Shown here piece after piece: positions 7,415-15,003 of a stretch of DNA of 40,063 nucleotides. Position 1 is the stretch's first letter. Each line of letters opens with the position of its first letter. Where the stretch lies: contig CAJFNC010000017.1 in the NCBI GenBank assembly GCA_904393835.1, positions 1-40,063 of the forward strand, read 5' to 3'. The notes under the pieces are model-generated. The model was not told where the DNA came from. It did not search any database and worked only from the letters and a program-made list of their open reading frames with translations. This DNA comes from an uncultured Ruminococcus sp. Its GTDB lineage: Bacteria; Bacillota; Clostridia; Oscillospirales; Acutalibacteraceae. Position numbers and translations under genes: made by a program.

Positions 7415-7783
7415 ATGAAATTAAAGGAATCCGCTGAAATGTACCTGGAAACCATATATGTACTTAGTAAAAAAAGTAGTTATGTTCGTTCCATTGATGT
7501 GTGTGAATATATGGGATATTCAAAGCCCAGCGTCAGCCGCGCAGTAGGACTGCTCAAAGAGGGCGGATACATTACCGTCGGGCATGACGGTGCGCTTGTA
7601 TTGACCGATTTGGGGCTGGCGGCAGCGCAAAAAACATACGAACGCCATACGGTTTTATCCGAACTGTTTGAAAGGCTCGGAGTAAGCAAAGATGTTGCAG
7701 TTGCCGACGCCTGCAAAATTGAGCACGTTATCAGCGATGAAACATTTGAGGCTTTAAAAAAACATCTTAACAATAATAAGTAA
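7415..7783 (+). CDS. DtxR/IdeR-type iron-dependent repressor, short form without SH3 domain
   Basis: 122-residue metal-dependent repressor starting MKLKESAEMYLETIY, with AAAGGAG eight bases before ATG 7415. An in-frame upstream ATG at 7370 overlaps the promoter and is rejected. The winged helix spans about 4-65 (SKPSVSRAVGLLKEGGYI is the recognition region) and the dimerisation and metal-binding helices follow. Met9, His78, Cys100, Glu103 and His104 align by eye with DtxR Met10, His79, Cys102, Glu105 and His106, and CKIEHVISDE closely mirrors DtxR CRWEHVMSDE. Mn-type MntR has Asp at the first position, so Fe(II) sensing is more likely. The SH3-like third domain of DtxR is absent. Divergent from feo, its probable target. 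Confidence 0.9.
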   Translation: MKLKESAEMYLETIYVLSKKSSYVRSIDVCEYMGYSKPSVSRAVGLLKEGGYITVGHDGALVLTDLGLAAAQKTYERHTVLSELFERLGVSKDVAVADACKIEHVISDETFEALKKHLNNNK

Positions 7784-7786
7784 TTC

Positions 7787-7814
7787 AGCCCGTTTAAAAC
7801 GGGCTTCAATTTTT
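7787..7814 (+). terminator. Intrinsic terminator after the DtxR-family gene
   Basis: AGCCCGTTT / AAACGGGCT stem, then TCAATTTTT. 4 bases after the stop codon. Confidence 0.75.
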
Positions 7815-7905
7815 GATTATTGGATAAAATTTTTCGGCTTTGCATTTGCAGTTACCGTGCTAATGTTATTTGCATTGCTAAAAAGCTTAATTGCTATAAT
7901 TTTTG

Positions 7906-7934
7906 TTGACATACAATTTATTTGATTGTAAAAT
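7906..7934 (+). promoter_or_regulatory. Promoter of the O-antigen-ligase-like gene
   Basis: Consensus TTGACA, 17-base spacer, TAAAAT, 36 bases before the ATG. Confidence 0.75.
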
Positions 7935-7970
7935 TATGCTGTTATGTTATTAATTTTAAAGGAAGATTAT

Positions 7971-9596
7971 ATGAATACAAGTGACACTAAAAACTCACCA
8001 AAGCGTTTAGATTCAACTTATACGGTCAGCCAGGCAATAGTTAACTATTACCTTGTGATTATGTTTACGGTTTTTCCGCTGTTTTTTACCGACGCATATT
8101 TTAATATACGACACGACAAATATTATTTCTTTCTTGTTTTGTCGCTTTTTGCCGTTGTGGCGGTAGGAATAATTGTATTGACACCTAAACTTTCTCGATA
8201 TATTGAAAAGACAAATTCACAGGCTGAATACAATATTTCATCATCTCTATGGTACAAGCGCTTTTCATTTACCGACTGGGCGGTAATTGTGTTTTGGATT
8301 GTAAACTTTTTATCGACCATTTTTTCAAGATATATTAACGACTCGCTTTTCGGTACGGCAGGACGGAACAACGGACTTTTGCTCATTACATTTTACGCGG
8401 CTGTTTATTTTTTAATAACACGCAGTTTTAAATTTAAGGATTACATTTTTATAGCCTTTGCGGCAGGCTCATCGCTCGTTTTCCTGCTTTCTGTTTTAAA
8501 TTGCTTTTACATTGACCCGCTGGGTATGTTTAAACAGCTTGAGTTAAATAACGACAGTCAGTCAATTATAAACTTTACTTCCACTATCGGAAACAAAAAT
8601 CTTATGTCAAGCTTTATCTGCATTGCATTACCCGTTATGATTGCAATGAGCGTGTATGAAAACCGCAGAGCTTTGAGCGTACTTTACTATACTGCAAGCG
8701 CGCTCGGATTTACTGCGCTTATGACAGCTGACAGCGACTCCGGTATTCTGGGTATCGGCGTATTTTTGGCAATTTTTCTCATATGGTACAGCACAAAACT
8801 CAGAAATTTAAAGCGTTATTTTCTCAACATCACTGTAATGCTTGCTTCGGCGAAAATTTTGCGTTTATTCTCACTTTTATTCTCTGACAAAACAAAAGGC
8901 TTAGATGCGTTTCAAGAGTTTTTCGTATTTTCAAATTCATCATATTTACTGCTTGCCGCTGTCGCGTTAATTACGGTTGTACTCTTTGTTATTGACTTTA
9001 AAAAGCCGAACTTAAAAATCTCAAAGGCTGTTCCGATTACTATCGGTGTGATTTTTGCTTTGGGAGTTGTATCAATATTATCGGCTGTATTTTATTTCAG
9101 TGTAATTGATACCAAAACTGATTTGAACGGACTTGAAACCATTCTTAGATTCAACGAAAAATGGGGTACTCACCGCGGTTATATGTGGATAAAATCAATG
9201 CAGATTTTCTCTGATGCGTCGCTTTCGGAAAAACTTATAGGCACGGGTCCCGACACATTTTATTATGCTTTCAGCCCGTATTTTCAGGGTCTTATGGAGT
9301 ACGGTGATTCTTCGACTAACGCCGCTCACAACGAATATATAAATTACCTTATCACTATCGGTATTTTAGGGCTGGCTTCGTATGTTGCCATTGTAGGAGG
9401 CTGTATTGTAAGGGCAGTCAAATACTTTGCAAAAAATCCGATTCTTGCAGTTACCGCCTCAGCAGTAATTTGCTATTCAATTCAGGCTGTTGTAAATATT
9501 TCACAACCCATTACTACACCTCTGTTCTTTATATTTATAGCTTTATGTGAGGCTTTTTGCAGAAATACTGCAAACGAACAACAAAAAGGGACTTAA
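7971..9596 (+). CDS. O-antigen ligase/polymerase-like membrane protein (Wzy_C type)
   Basis: 541-residue protein with about a dozen hydrophobic helices. After helix eight or so comes a long extracytoplasmic loop ending GTGPDTFYYAFSPYFQGLM...NAAHNEYINYLITIGILG, the pattern of the Wzy_C/O-antigen ligase domain with its functional His. Such proteins polymerise or ligate lipid-linked glycans. In a Gram-positive cell the product could be an exopolysaccharide or wall glycan, but no glycan cluster is adjacent, so the substrate is unknown. ATG 7971 is preferred over ATG 7944 because AAAGGAAG precedes it. The stop codon lies in the loop of the terminator hairpin. Confidence 0.8.
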   Translation: MNTSDTKNSPKRLDSTYTVSQAIVNYYLVIMFTVFPLFFTDAYFNIRHDKYYFFLVLSLFAVVAVGIIVLTPKLSRYIEKTNSQAEYNISSSLWYKRFSFTDWAVIVFWIVNFLSTIFSRYINDSLFGTAGRNNGLLLITFYAAVYFLITRSFKFKDYIFIAFAAGSSLVFLLSVLNCFYIDPLGMFKQLELNNDSQSIINFTSTIGNKNLMSSFICIALPVMIAMSVYENRRALSVLYYTASALGFTALMTADSDSGILGIGVFLAIFLIWYSTKLRNLKRYFLNITVMLASAKILRLFSLLFSDKTKGLDAFQEFFVFSNSSYLLLAAVALITVVLFVIDFKKPNLKISKAVPITIGVIFALGVVSILSAVFYFSVIDTKTDLNGLETILRFNEKWGTHRGYMWIKSMQIFSDASLSEKLIGTGPDTFYYAFSPYFQGLMEYGDSSTNAAHNEYINYLITIGILGLASYVAIVGGCIVRAVKYFAKNPILAVTASAVICYSIQAVVNISQPITTPLFFIFIALCEAFCRNTANEQQKGT

Positions 9597-9609
9597 CAGT
9601 CCCTTTTTT
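9583..9609 (+). terminator. Intrinsic terminator overlapping the end of the O-antigen-ligase-like gene
   Basis: Stem AAAAAGGGACT / AGTCCCTTTTTT with a 4-base loop (9594-9597). The loop holds the TAA stop codon, so the left arm is coding. Confidence 0.85.
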
Positions 9610-9610
9610 C

Positions 9611-9639
9611 TTGCCGTTTTATTTAAACCGTAGTATAAT
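9611..9639 (+). promoter_or_regulatory. Promoter of the trmN6-rsmI-folC operon
   Basis: TTGCCG, 17-base spacer, TATAAT, 30 bases before the ATG and immediately after the preceding terminator. Confidence 0.65.
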
Positions 9640-9669
9640 GTAGTCAATATACCGGAAATTGGAGTTGCT

Positions 9670-10416
9670 ATGGAAAATATTCATCTTGAACCGCTTGGAA
9701 ATTCAATAAAAATTTACGTGTCTGAAAGCTATCATTTTTCCACCGATACAATTCTGCTTGCCGACTTTTCGTATCCGAACGGCAAAAAGAAATGCGTTGA
9801 ACTTGGAACAGGTTGCGGAACAATTCCGCTCTTGTGGTGCAGACACAACAAGAGCCTGGAAATTGCGGCTGTTGAAATTCAGGAAAACGCCTGCAAACTT
9901 GCTCAAAAAAGCGTTGAATACAACGACCTTTGCGACAACATAAAAATTGTAAACGCCGACTTAAAGGAATTAAAAGGAGTTCTGCCGTTTGGGTATTACG
10001 ACGTTGTTGTATGCAACCCGCCGTACAAACTCGGAGGGAGCGGAATTACAAATGAACGCAGCGCAAAACTTATTGCACGCCACGAGGCGGAATGTACGCT
10101 TGATGATATATGTAAAGCGGCATCAAAGCTGTTGCAGTTTGGCGGACGTTTTTTTATTTGTCAGCGACCCGAAAGGCTTACCGACGTTATGGAAAGTATG
10201 CGTAAATTTGACCTTGAGCCGAAAGCACTCAGACTTGTACAGCAGCGCATTTCAAAGCCGCCGAAGCTGTTTTTGCTTGAGGGCAGACGCGGCGGAAACC
10301 GCGGATTTCTCAACGTTTTGCCGACGCTTTTTATTGAAAATGAATGCGGAGATTTCTCCGATGAAATGATAAAAATATACGGAAGTTATAAAGTCAACGA
10401 AGATTTGGAAGGATAA
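9670..10416 (+). CDS. tRNA1(Val) adenine-N6 methyltransferase-like protein (TrmN6/YabB family)
   Basis: 248-residue SAM-dependent methyltransferase. SAM-binding motif VELGTGCGT (43-51), acidic strand end VEIQ (68-71), and catalytic NPPY (116-119), the signature of N6-adenine methylation. The family member in E. coli (YfiC/TrmN6) modifies A37 of tRNA1(Val); Bacillus YabB is the Gram-positive counterpart and is likewise followed by the rsmI gene, as here (gap of 2 bases). Target specificity is by family. RBS GGAG precedes the ATG. Confidence 0.85.
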   Translation: MENIHLEPLGNSIKIYVSESYHFSTDTILLADFSYPNGKKKCVELGTGCGTIPLLWCRHNKSLEIAAVEIQENACKLAQKSVEYNDLCDNIKIVNADLKELKGVLPFGYYDVVVCNPPYKLGGSGITNERSAKLIARHEAECTLDDICKAASKLLQFGGRFFICQRPERLTDVMESMRKFDLEPKALRLVQQRISKPPKLFLLEGRRGGNRGFLNVLPTLFIENECGDFSDEMIKIYGSYKVNEDLEG

Positions 10417-10418
10417 AG

Positions 10419-11243
10419 ATGAGCGGAATTTTATATGTTACAGGAACACCTATCGGAAATTTGTCAGATATGTCGCCGAGAGCAATTCAGACGCTTGAAA
10501 GCGTCGATTTTATCGCAGCCGAGGACACAAGAGTTACTATGAAGCTGCTCAACCACTTCAACATCAAAAAGCCGATGATAAGCTATTTTGAACACAACAA
10601 GCGTGAAAGAGGAGAAATAATCTGCAAGCGTATTGAAAACGGTGAAAATTGTGCAATCGTCACCGACGCAGGTATGCCGTGCATATCAGACCCGGGCGAA
10701 GATTTGATTAAATTGTGTGAGGAGCGCAATATTAAAACCGTTGTAATTCCGGGACCGAGCGCAGTCATATCGGCGTTGGCGGTATCGGGACTTGAAACCG
10801 GCAGATTTACGTTTGAGGGCTTTCTCAGCGTTAACAAAAAAAGCCGCAATGAACATTTACAGAGTCTGAAAAACGAACGCCGCACCATGATTTTTTATGA
10901 GGCGCCGCACAAACTTCCTGCAACGCTGAGGGATTTATATTCAGCGTTCGGCAACCGCAGGTTGTCAATTGCACGTGAGATAACAAAAATTCACGAGGAG
11001 GTTATCAGAACTACAACAGAATACGCCGCCGAAAATTATACCGACGGAAGTATAAAAGGCGAAATTGTTCTGGTACTTGAGGGCGCAAAAGAAGATAAAA
11101 ATGAGGAAAAGTACACTTTACAGGATGCCGTTGAGATTGCCAAAAAGCTGATTGAACAGGGAGAAAAAACCACCTCAGCGGCAAAACAGGCAGCTGAAAT
11201 CTGCGGCTGCAAAAAGAATGAAATTTACAAGGAGCTGTTGTAA
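10419..11243 (+). CDS. rsmI: 16S rRNA (cytidine1402-2'-O)-methyltransferase
   Basis: 274-residue tetrapyrrole-methylase-fold protein. LYVTGTPIGNLSDMS at the N-terminus, AAEDTR (34-39), VTDAGMPCISDPG (about 85-97) and IPGPSAV (about 109-115) are the RsmI signature blocks. It methylates the ribose of C1402 in the ribosomal decoding centre. A C-terminal extension of about 50 residues matches the usual RsmI C-terminal helical domain. Starts 2 bases after the preceding gene, and its TAA overlaps the ATG of folC by one base (TAATG), so the three genes form an operon. Confidence 0.95.
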   Translation: MSGILYVTGTPIGNLSDMSPRAIQTLESVDFIAAEDTRVTMKLLNHFNIKKPMISYFEHNKRERGEIICKRIENGENCAIVTDAGMPCISDPGEDLIKLCEERNIKTVVIPGPSAVISALAVSGLETGRFTFEGFLSVNKKSRNEHLQSLKNERRTMIFYEAPHKLPATLRDLYSAFGNRRLSIAREITKIHEEVIRTTTEYAAENYTDGSIKGEIVLVLEGAKEDKNEEKYTLQDAVEIAKKLIEQGEKTTSAAKQAAEICGCKKNEIYKELL

Positions 11244-12529
11244 TGACTTACGAATCCGCACTAAACAAAATACATTCTCTGCTCACTTTCGGCTCTCGTC
11301 CCGGACTTGACCGTATGAAAAGGCTTTTGGCTGAAATGGGAAACCCACAGGACAGCCTGAAGTATATTCACGTTGCCGGCACCAACGGTAAGGGCTCGGT
11401 GTGCGCGATGCTGTCCTCTGCGCTTGTTGCGGCAGGATATAAAACAGGGCTTTTTATATCGCCGTATATCACCGATTTCAGAGAGCGCATTCAGATAAAC
11501 AACGTTCCCGTAAGCCAAAGTGATATTGTAAACGCGGTTGAGGAAACTTTTCCGCTTATTGAAAAGCTGCAAAAAGATGACGTAATAATAACAGAATTTG
11601 AATATGTTAACGCACTTGAATTTTATATTCATTCAAAGGCAAAATGCGACATTGTCGTACTTGAAACGGGTATGGGCGGACTGCTCGACTGCACAAATGT
11701 AATTAAGTCGCCTTTGTGCTCCGTAATTACAACTATCGGGCTTGACCACACAGCTGTGCTGGGTGATACAATTGAAGAAATTGCAGGCCAAAAATGCGGT
11801 ATTATCAAGGAAAATTCACTCGCAGTAACGTCAGCTCAGGATATGAGTGCACTTGAAGTGATTGAAACTACCGCCCGTAAGCTTAGAGTCCCCCTGGCAA
11901 AAAGCTCAAATGTTGACCTAACCGTTATAAGCGAAACGCTTGAGGGAAGCACCTTTGAATACAACGGCGAAACGATTAAGATTAATCTTGCCGGCGACCA
12001 TCAGATTGAAAATGCAAAAACTGCGCTTGCAACGCTTGAAATTCTTCATTACAACGACCTTATTTCAATTTCGCCGTCGCAGATTGCGCTCGGTTTTTTA
12101 CGTGCCAAAAATCCCGCAAGGCTTGAGCTTATGAGCAAAAATCCCGTGGTTATCATTGACGGCGCTCACAACCCAAACGGTATTCAGGCTCTTAAAAACG
12201 CCTCTGAAAAATTCCTTAATAATATTAGAAAAATCGGAATTTTGGGAATGATGTCCGACAAAGATATAGATACTTCAATAAAACTGCTGTCAAAAACTCT
12301 CGACAAAGTTATTACCGTTCCCATAGACAATCCCAGAGCGATTTCACCGCAGGCTTTGGCAGAAAAATGCAAGGCTTGCTTTGATGATGTGACTGCTTTT
12401 GACGACGTACAAAAGGCCTTTGACTATGCTTATTCGGAAGCTGAAAGTACAAACTCCTCCGTCATAGTATGCGGCTCACTTTACCTTGCAGGTGAAATCA
12501 GACCGTATATTTTGCAAAAGCTCAAATAA
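11243..12529 (+). CDS. folC: Bifunctional folylpolyglutamate synthase / dihydrofolate synthase
   Basis: 428-residue ligase of the Mur ligase superfamily that adds glutamate to folates, and usually to dihydropteroate too. ATP-binding loop HVAGTNGKGSVCAM (43-56), the metal/substrate region ETGMGGLLDCTNVI (about 141-154), and the C-terminal domain with DGAHNPNG (about 301-308). Length is normal for FolC. Whether both activities are present cannot be told by eye. One-base overlap with rsmI. Followed by a terminator. Confidence 0.94.
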   Translation: MTYESALNKIHSLLTFGSRPGLDRMKRLLAEMGNPQDSLKYIHVAGTNGKGSVCAMLSSALVAAGYKTGLFISPYITDFRERIQINNVPVSQSDIVNAVEETFPLIEKLQKDDVIITEFEYVNALEFYIHSKAKCDIVVLETGMGGLLDCTNVIKSPLCSVITTIGLDHTAVLGDTIEEIAGQKCGIIKENSLAVTSAQDMSALEVIETTARKLRVPLAKSSNVDLTVISETLEGSTFEYNGETIKINLAGDHQIENAKTALATLEILHYNDLISISPSQIALGFLRAKNPARLELMSKNPVVIIDGAHNPNGIQALKNASEKFLNNIRKIGILGMMSDKDIDTSIKLLSKTLDKVITVPIDNPRAISPQALAEKCKACFDDVTAFDDVQKAFDYAYSEAESTNSSVIVCGSLYLAGEIRPYILQKLK

Positions 12530-12563
12530 AATTTTTAAAATAACAGAATAATACAAATTTTTT

Positions 12564-12602
12564 GCTCCATACTAATTATGATATGTATGGAGCTATTTTT
12601 TT
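12564..12602 (+). terminator. Intrinsic terminator between folC and spoIIAA
   Basis: GCTCCATAC / GTATGGAGC stem (12564-12572 and 12585-12593), followed by TATTTTTTT to 12602. The spoIIAA RBS AAAGGA starts at 12605, so no room is left downstream for a separate promoter. Confidence 0.8.
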
Positions 12603-12618
12603 GCAAAGGAATGATTAA

Positions 12619-12921
12619 ATGCTAAAAACCGAATTTAAAAACAATGTTTTGACGGCATACATAGACGGTGAAATCGACCACGACTCAGCCGCCAAGATTC
12701 GTACAAAAATTGACGGCGCAGCGCAGTCGCTAAAACCGAAGCTGCTGTGTCTTGACTTTTCTAAAGTCACGTTTATGGACTCGTCGGGAGTTGGACTGAT
12801 TATGGGACGATACCGTCAAATGGGCCTTTTAGGCGGACGGCTGCAGGTTACAAATATCCCCGATAATATGTACCGAATTTTTGCGATGTCAGGACTTGAA
12901 GGTTTGGGGGTGTTAGGATGA
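12619..12921 (+). CDS. spoIIAA: Anti-sigma F factor antagonist SpoIIAA
   Basis: 100-residue STAS-domain protein. In the forespore, unphosphorylated SpoIIAA binds SpoIIAB and frees sigma F. The phosphorylated Ser lies in FMDSSGVGLIMGRYRQM (52-68), the characteristic block of this protein. The remainder matches the STAS fold (LTAYIDGEIDHDSA at the start, GGRLQVTNIPDNMYRIFAMSGL at the end). First gene of the spoIIA operon, overlapping spoIIAB by 4 bases. RBS AAAGGA before ATG 12619. Confidence 0.95.
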   Translation: MLKTEFKNNVLTAYIDGEIDHDSAAKIRTKIDGAAQSLKPKLLCLDFSKVTFMDSSGVGLIMGRYRQMGLLGGRLQVTNIPDNMYRIFAMSGLEGLGVLG

Positions 12922-13355
12922 ATATTATCAATGAAATGAGCTTGAATTTTCCTTCGAAGAGCTGCAACGAGGCGTTTGCACGCAGCGTGGTATCGGCGTT
13001 TATTATGAATCTTGATCCCACAATAAATGAACTCAGCGACATTAAAACTGCTGTTTCCGAGGCTGTTACAAACTGCATTGTTCACGGTTACCGTCGCTCA
13101 AGCGGAATGATTTACATAAAGGGAAAGATTACCGATGACAACCGCGTGATAATAAGAATCCGAGACAGGGGCTGCGGAATTGCCGATGTTTCAAAGGCTA
13201 TGGAGCCGCTTTTTACCACTGCTCCCGAAGAGGAACGGGCGGGTCTGGGATTTGCAGTAATGCAGAGCTTTTGCGACAAAGTAAAAGTTAAATCCGCCAT
13301 TGACAAGGGCACAACCGTCACGCTGGAAAAGCGTATTTCAAAAGATGAAAAGTGA
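12918..13355 (+). CDS. spoIIAB: Anti-sigma F factor SpoIIAB (serine kinase)
   Basis: 145-residue GHKL-fold kinase that holds sigma F inactive and phosphorylates SpoIIAA. N-box EAVTNCIVHGY (about 49-59), G1 box RDRGCGIAD (about 83-91), G2 box region RAGLGFAVMQSF (about 108-119). Normal length. ATGA overlap with spoIIAA and overlap with sigF indicate tight translational coupling, as expected for stoichiometric partners. Confidence 0.96.
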   Translation: MNIINEMSLNFPSKSCNEAFARSVVSAFIMNLDPTINELSDIKTAVSEAVTNCIVHGYRRSSGMIYIKGKITDDNRVIIRIRDRGCGIADVSKAMEPLFTTAPEEERAGLGFAVMQSFCDKVKVKSAIDKGTTVTLEKRISKDEK

Positions 13356-14001
13356 CAAGGACGCCGTTGCAAAAGAAAATCTGGGGCTGGTACACGCCTG
13401 CTGCAAAAGATTTACAGGCAAAGGGATTGAATATGACGAGCTGTATTCGGCAGGCTGTCTGGGACTTGCAAAGGCTATAAACAACTTTGACGAAAGTCTG
13501 AATTACAAATTTTCCACCTACGCATTTCCCGTAATTATGGGAGAAATTAAACGGCTTTTCCGTGACGGAGGAGCTATCAAGGTGAGCCGAAGCCTGAAAG
13601 AGCTGTATATGTCGATAGGCAAAGTGAACAGCGAGTATTCCGCCGAACACGGCAAAGAGCCGACCGTTACAAAGCTGGCAGAAATTCTGAACGTATCATG
13701 TGAAAAAATCATTGAAGCTCTCGACAGCGCAAAGGCTCCTGTTTCACTAACCGCCGACAATGACGAAAGCGGGCAGTCCGATATTCCGACAGACGATATT
13801 CAGTACGAAATATCGGAAAAGCTCAGCTTGCGGCAAGCTGTAAGTTCTTTGGATGAATGTGATAAAAAAATTATTACACTCAGATATTATTGCAACAAGA
13901 CGCAAAGTTTCACCGCCAAAAGGCTAAATATGACGCAAGTTCAAGTCAGCCGCCGTGAAAAGAAAATTCTTATGATTTTACGCGGCAAAATGTCGGGATA
14001 A
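13345..14001 (+). CDS. sigF: RNA polymerase sigma factor F (forespore-specific)
   Basis: 218-residue sigma-70-type factor for early forespore genes. Region 2 spans NLGLVHACCKRFTGKGIEYDELYSAGCLGLAKAINNFDESLNYKFSTYAF (split here only for description), with the region 2.4 end at IKRLFRD. Region 3 contains EPTVTKLAEILNVS and region 4 ends in NMTQVQVSRREKKIL. ATG 13345 (MKSDKDAVAKEN) is chosen because it gives the usual N-terminus and overlaps the end of spoIIAB by 11 bases. A further upstream ATG at 13300 would lie deep inside spoIIAB. No strong RBS of its own, consistent with coupled translation. Confidence 0.93.
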   Translation: MKSDKDAVAKENLGLVHACCKRFTGKGIEYDELYSAGCLGLAKAINNFDESLNYKFSTYAFPVIMGEIKRLFRDGGAIKVSRSLKELYMSIGKVNSEYSAEHGKEPTVTKLAEILNVSCEKIIEALDSAKAPVSLTADNDESGQSDIPTDDIQYEISEKLSLRQAVSSLDECDKKIITLRYYCNKTQSFTAKRLNMTQVQVSRREKKILMILRGKMSG

Positions 14002-14005
14002 ATTA

Positions 14006-14034
14006 TTGACATATTATTTTTTCGGTGCTACTAT
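14006..14034 (+). promoter_or_regulatory. Promoter of the NifX-like gene
   Basis: TTGACA, 17-base spacer, TACTAT. Starts 4 bases after the sigF stop. A palindrome begins 3 bases downstream of the -10 box. Confidence 0.65.
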
Positions 14035-14037
14035 TAG

Positions 14038-14059
14038 AAATATGACAATTGTCAAATTT
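14038..14059. promoter_or_regulatory. Palindromic operator candidate at the NifX-like promoter start site
   Basis: TGACAATTGTCA (14043-14054) is a perfect 12-bp palindrome, extended by AAAT/ATTT on both sides with a single mismatched pair. It covers the predicted transcription start, so a repressor could block initiation. The regulator is unknown. Confidence 0.5.
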
Positions 14060-14077
14060 GATTTAAGGAAGTTTATT

Positions 14078-14467
14078 ATGAGAATTGCAGTTGCTTTTGA
14101 AGACGGTGAGATTTTTCAACATTTTGGTCATACAAAACACTTCAAATTCTATGACCTTGAGAACAGCAAAATCACAAAAACCGAGGTAGTGGAAACATAC
14201 GGCAGCGGACACGGGCTTTTGGCTGAATTTTTAAACGGATACGGCGCCGATATTTTAATTTGCGGCGGCATCGGTTCCGGAGCAAAGCAAGCCCTGGCAA
14301 ATAAAGGGATAGACGTTTTCGGCGGTGTAAAAGGCAGCGCTGATGATGCGGTTGACGCATATATAAACGGTACTCTGTGCTACAATCCGGATGCTAAGTG
14401 CAATCATTCGCACAGTGACAACCATAAATGCAACGATGAAGATTGCCGCCACCGCAGCTGTCTTTAA
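14078..14467 (+). CDS. NifX/NifB-like Mo-Fe cofactor-binding-domain protein with Cys/His-rich tail
   Basis: 129-residue protein beginning MRIAVAFEDGEIFQHFGHTKHFKFYDLE, the RNase-H-like fold of the dinitrogenase iron-molybdenum cofactor biosynthesis family, with the GHG and CGGIGSGA turns. The last ~25 residues (CNHSHSDNHKCNDEDCRHRSC) are a His/Cys-rich tail that probably binds metal. No nitrogen-fixation genes are nearby. In Clostridia such proteins are often of unknown function, probably Fe-S or metal handling. ATG 14078 has AAGGAAG before it. Own promoter and terminator. Confidence 0.85.
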   Translation: MRIAVAFEDGEIFQHFGHTKHFKFYDLENSKITKTEVVETYGSGHGLLAEFLNGYGADILICGGIGSGAKQALANKGIDVFGGVKGSADDAVDAYINGTLCYNPDAKCNHSHSDNHKCNDEDCRHRSCL

Positions 14468-14477
14468 CAGATTTCTA

Positions 14478-14510
14478 AAGGTGTACGGCACGGCTGTACA
14501 CCTTATTTTT
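14478..14510 (+). terminator. Intrinsic terminator of the NifX-like gene
   Basis: AAGGTGTAC / GTACACCTT stem with a 9-base loop, then ATTTTTT. 10 bases after the stop. Confidence 0.8.
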
Positions 14511-14634
14511 TCAAAGCTTTTCTTTTATCAAAGCCGACAGCACGCTGCAAATTCAGTAGTGATGTATCCTTCCGCTGAATTTTGATAACGGACGTCGCCT
14601 TTAGAGTCGTGGGACATTATCCGGTTTGTTATAA
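14511..14634 (+). repeat. ~125-bp stem-loop repeat, copy 2
   Basis: Same order of blocks as copy 1, with a shortened second hairpin (GCAGCACGCTGC). The right end GGTTTGTTATA stops 6 bases short of the TAG of the lipoprotein gene on the minus strand. With copy 3 it forms direct repeats around that gene. Confidence 0.85.
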
Positions 14635-14640
14635 TTAAAT

Positions 14641-14994
14641 CTATTCTGCCTGTAATGTAACGGTGCTGTTGTTATATTTTAAGTCAAGGGTTTTGCCCTT
14701 TGGAGTATATTCAAAGCGGTAGTTTTGAGCTATTTGCGGAACAAAAATTATAAATTGTTTGTCATCTGCTATGTATTTGCCTTTGATTTGCGCTGTATCT
14801 TTTCCGTTTTCAAGCGTAAGGGTTGCGTTTTCGTCGGAAAACGCAAGGCTCACCTTTCCCCCGCCGTCAAGCTCTGAGCACCATTTGTATGAGGTTAACT
14901 CTGTTTTATATCCCGAGTCTTGTACGGTGCATGAACATAAAATTACACAACATACTATTGCTGAAAGTATGACAAATTTTTTCAAACTTTTCAC
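14641..14994 (-). CDS. Small predicted lipoprotein of unknown function
   Basis: 117 residues with a lipoprotein signal: basic start MKSLKK, hydrophobic core, and lipobox LCSC with Cys22 as the modified residue. The mature part is about 95 residues, predicted mostly beta strand with an ENGKDTAQIKGKYIADDKQFIIF section. This looks like a small beta-barrel or lipocalin-like domain of the type in DUF-labelled clostridial lipoproteins, but I do not recognise a family. The gene is flanked by two direct copies of the intergenic repeat (14511-14634 and 15004-15131). Confidence 0.75.
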   Translation of the reverse strand: MKSLKKFVILSAIVCCVILCSCTVQDSGYKTELTSYKWCSELDGGGKVSLAFSDENATLTLENGKDTAQIKGKYIADDKQFIIFVPQIAQNYRFEYTPKGKTLDLKYNNSTVTLQAE

Positions 14995-15003
14995 TCCTCT
15001 GCA

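Noticed and set aside
12540..12550. GAAT near 12545 as a sigma-H -10 box for spoIIA
   Set aside because: No matching -35 (AGGA-type) element at the right distance upstream; not supportable by eye.
14078..14467. NifX-like protein as evidence for nitrogen fixation
   Set aside because: The family is widespread in non-fixing Clostridia and no nif gene is in the window.
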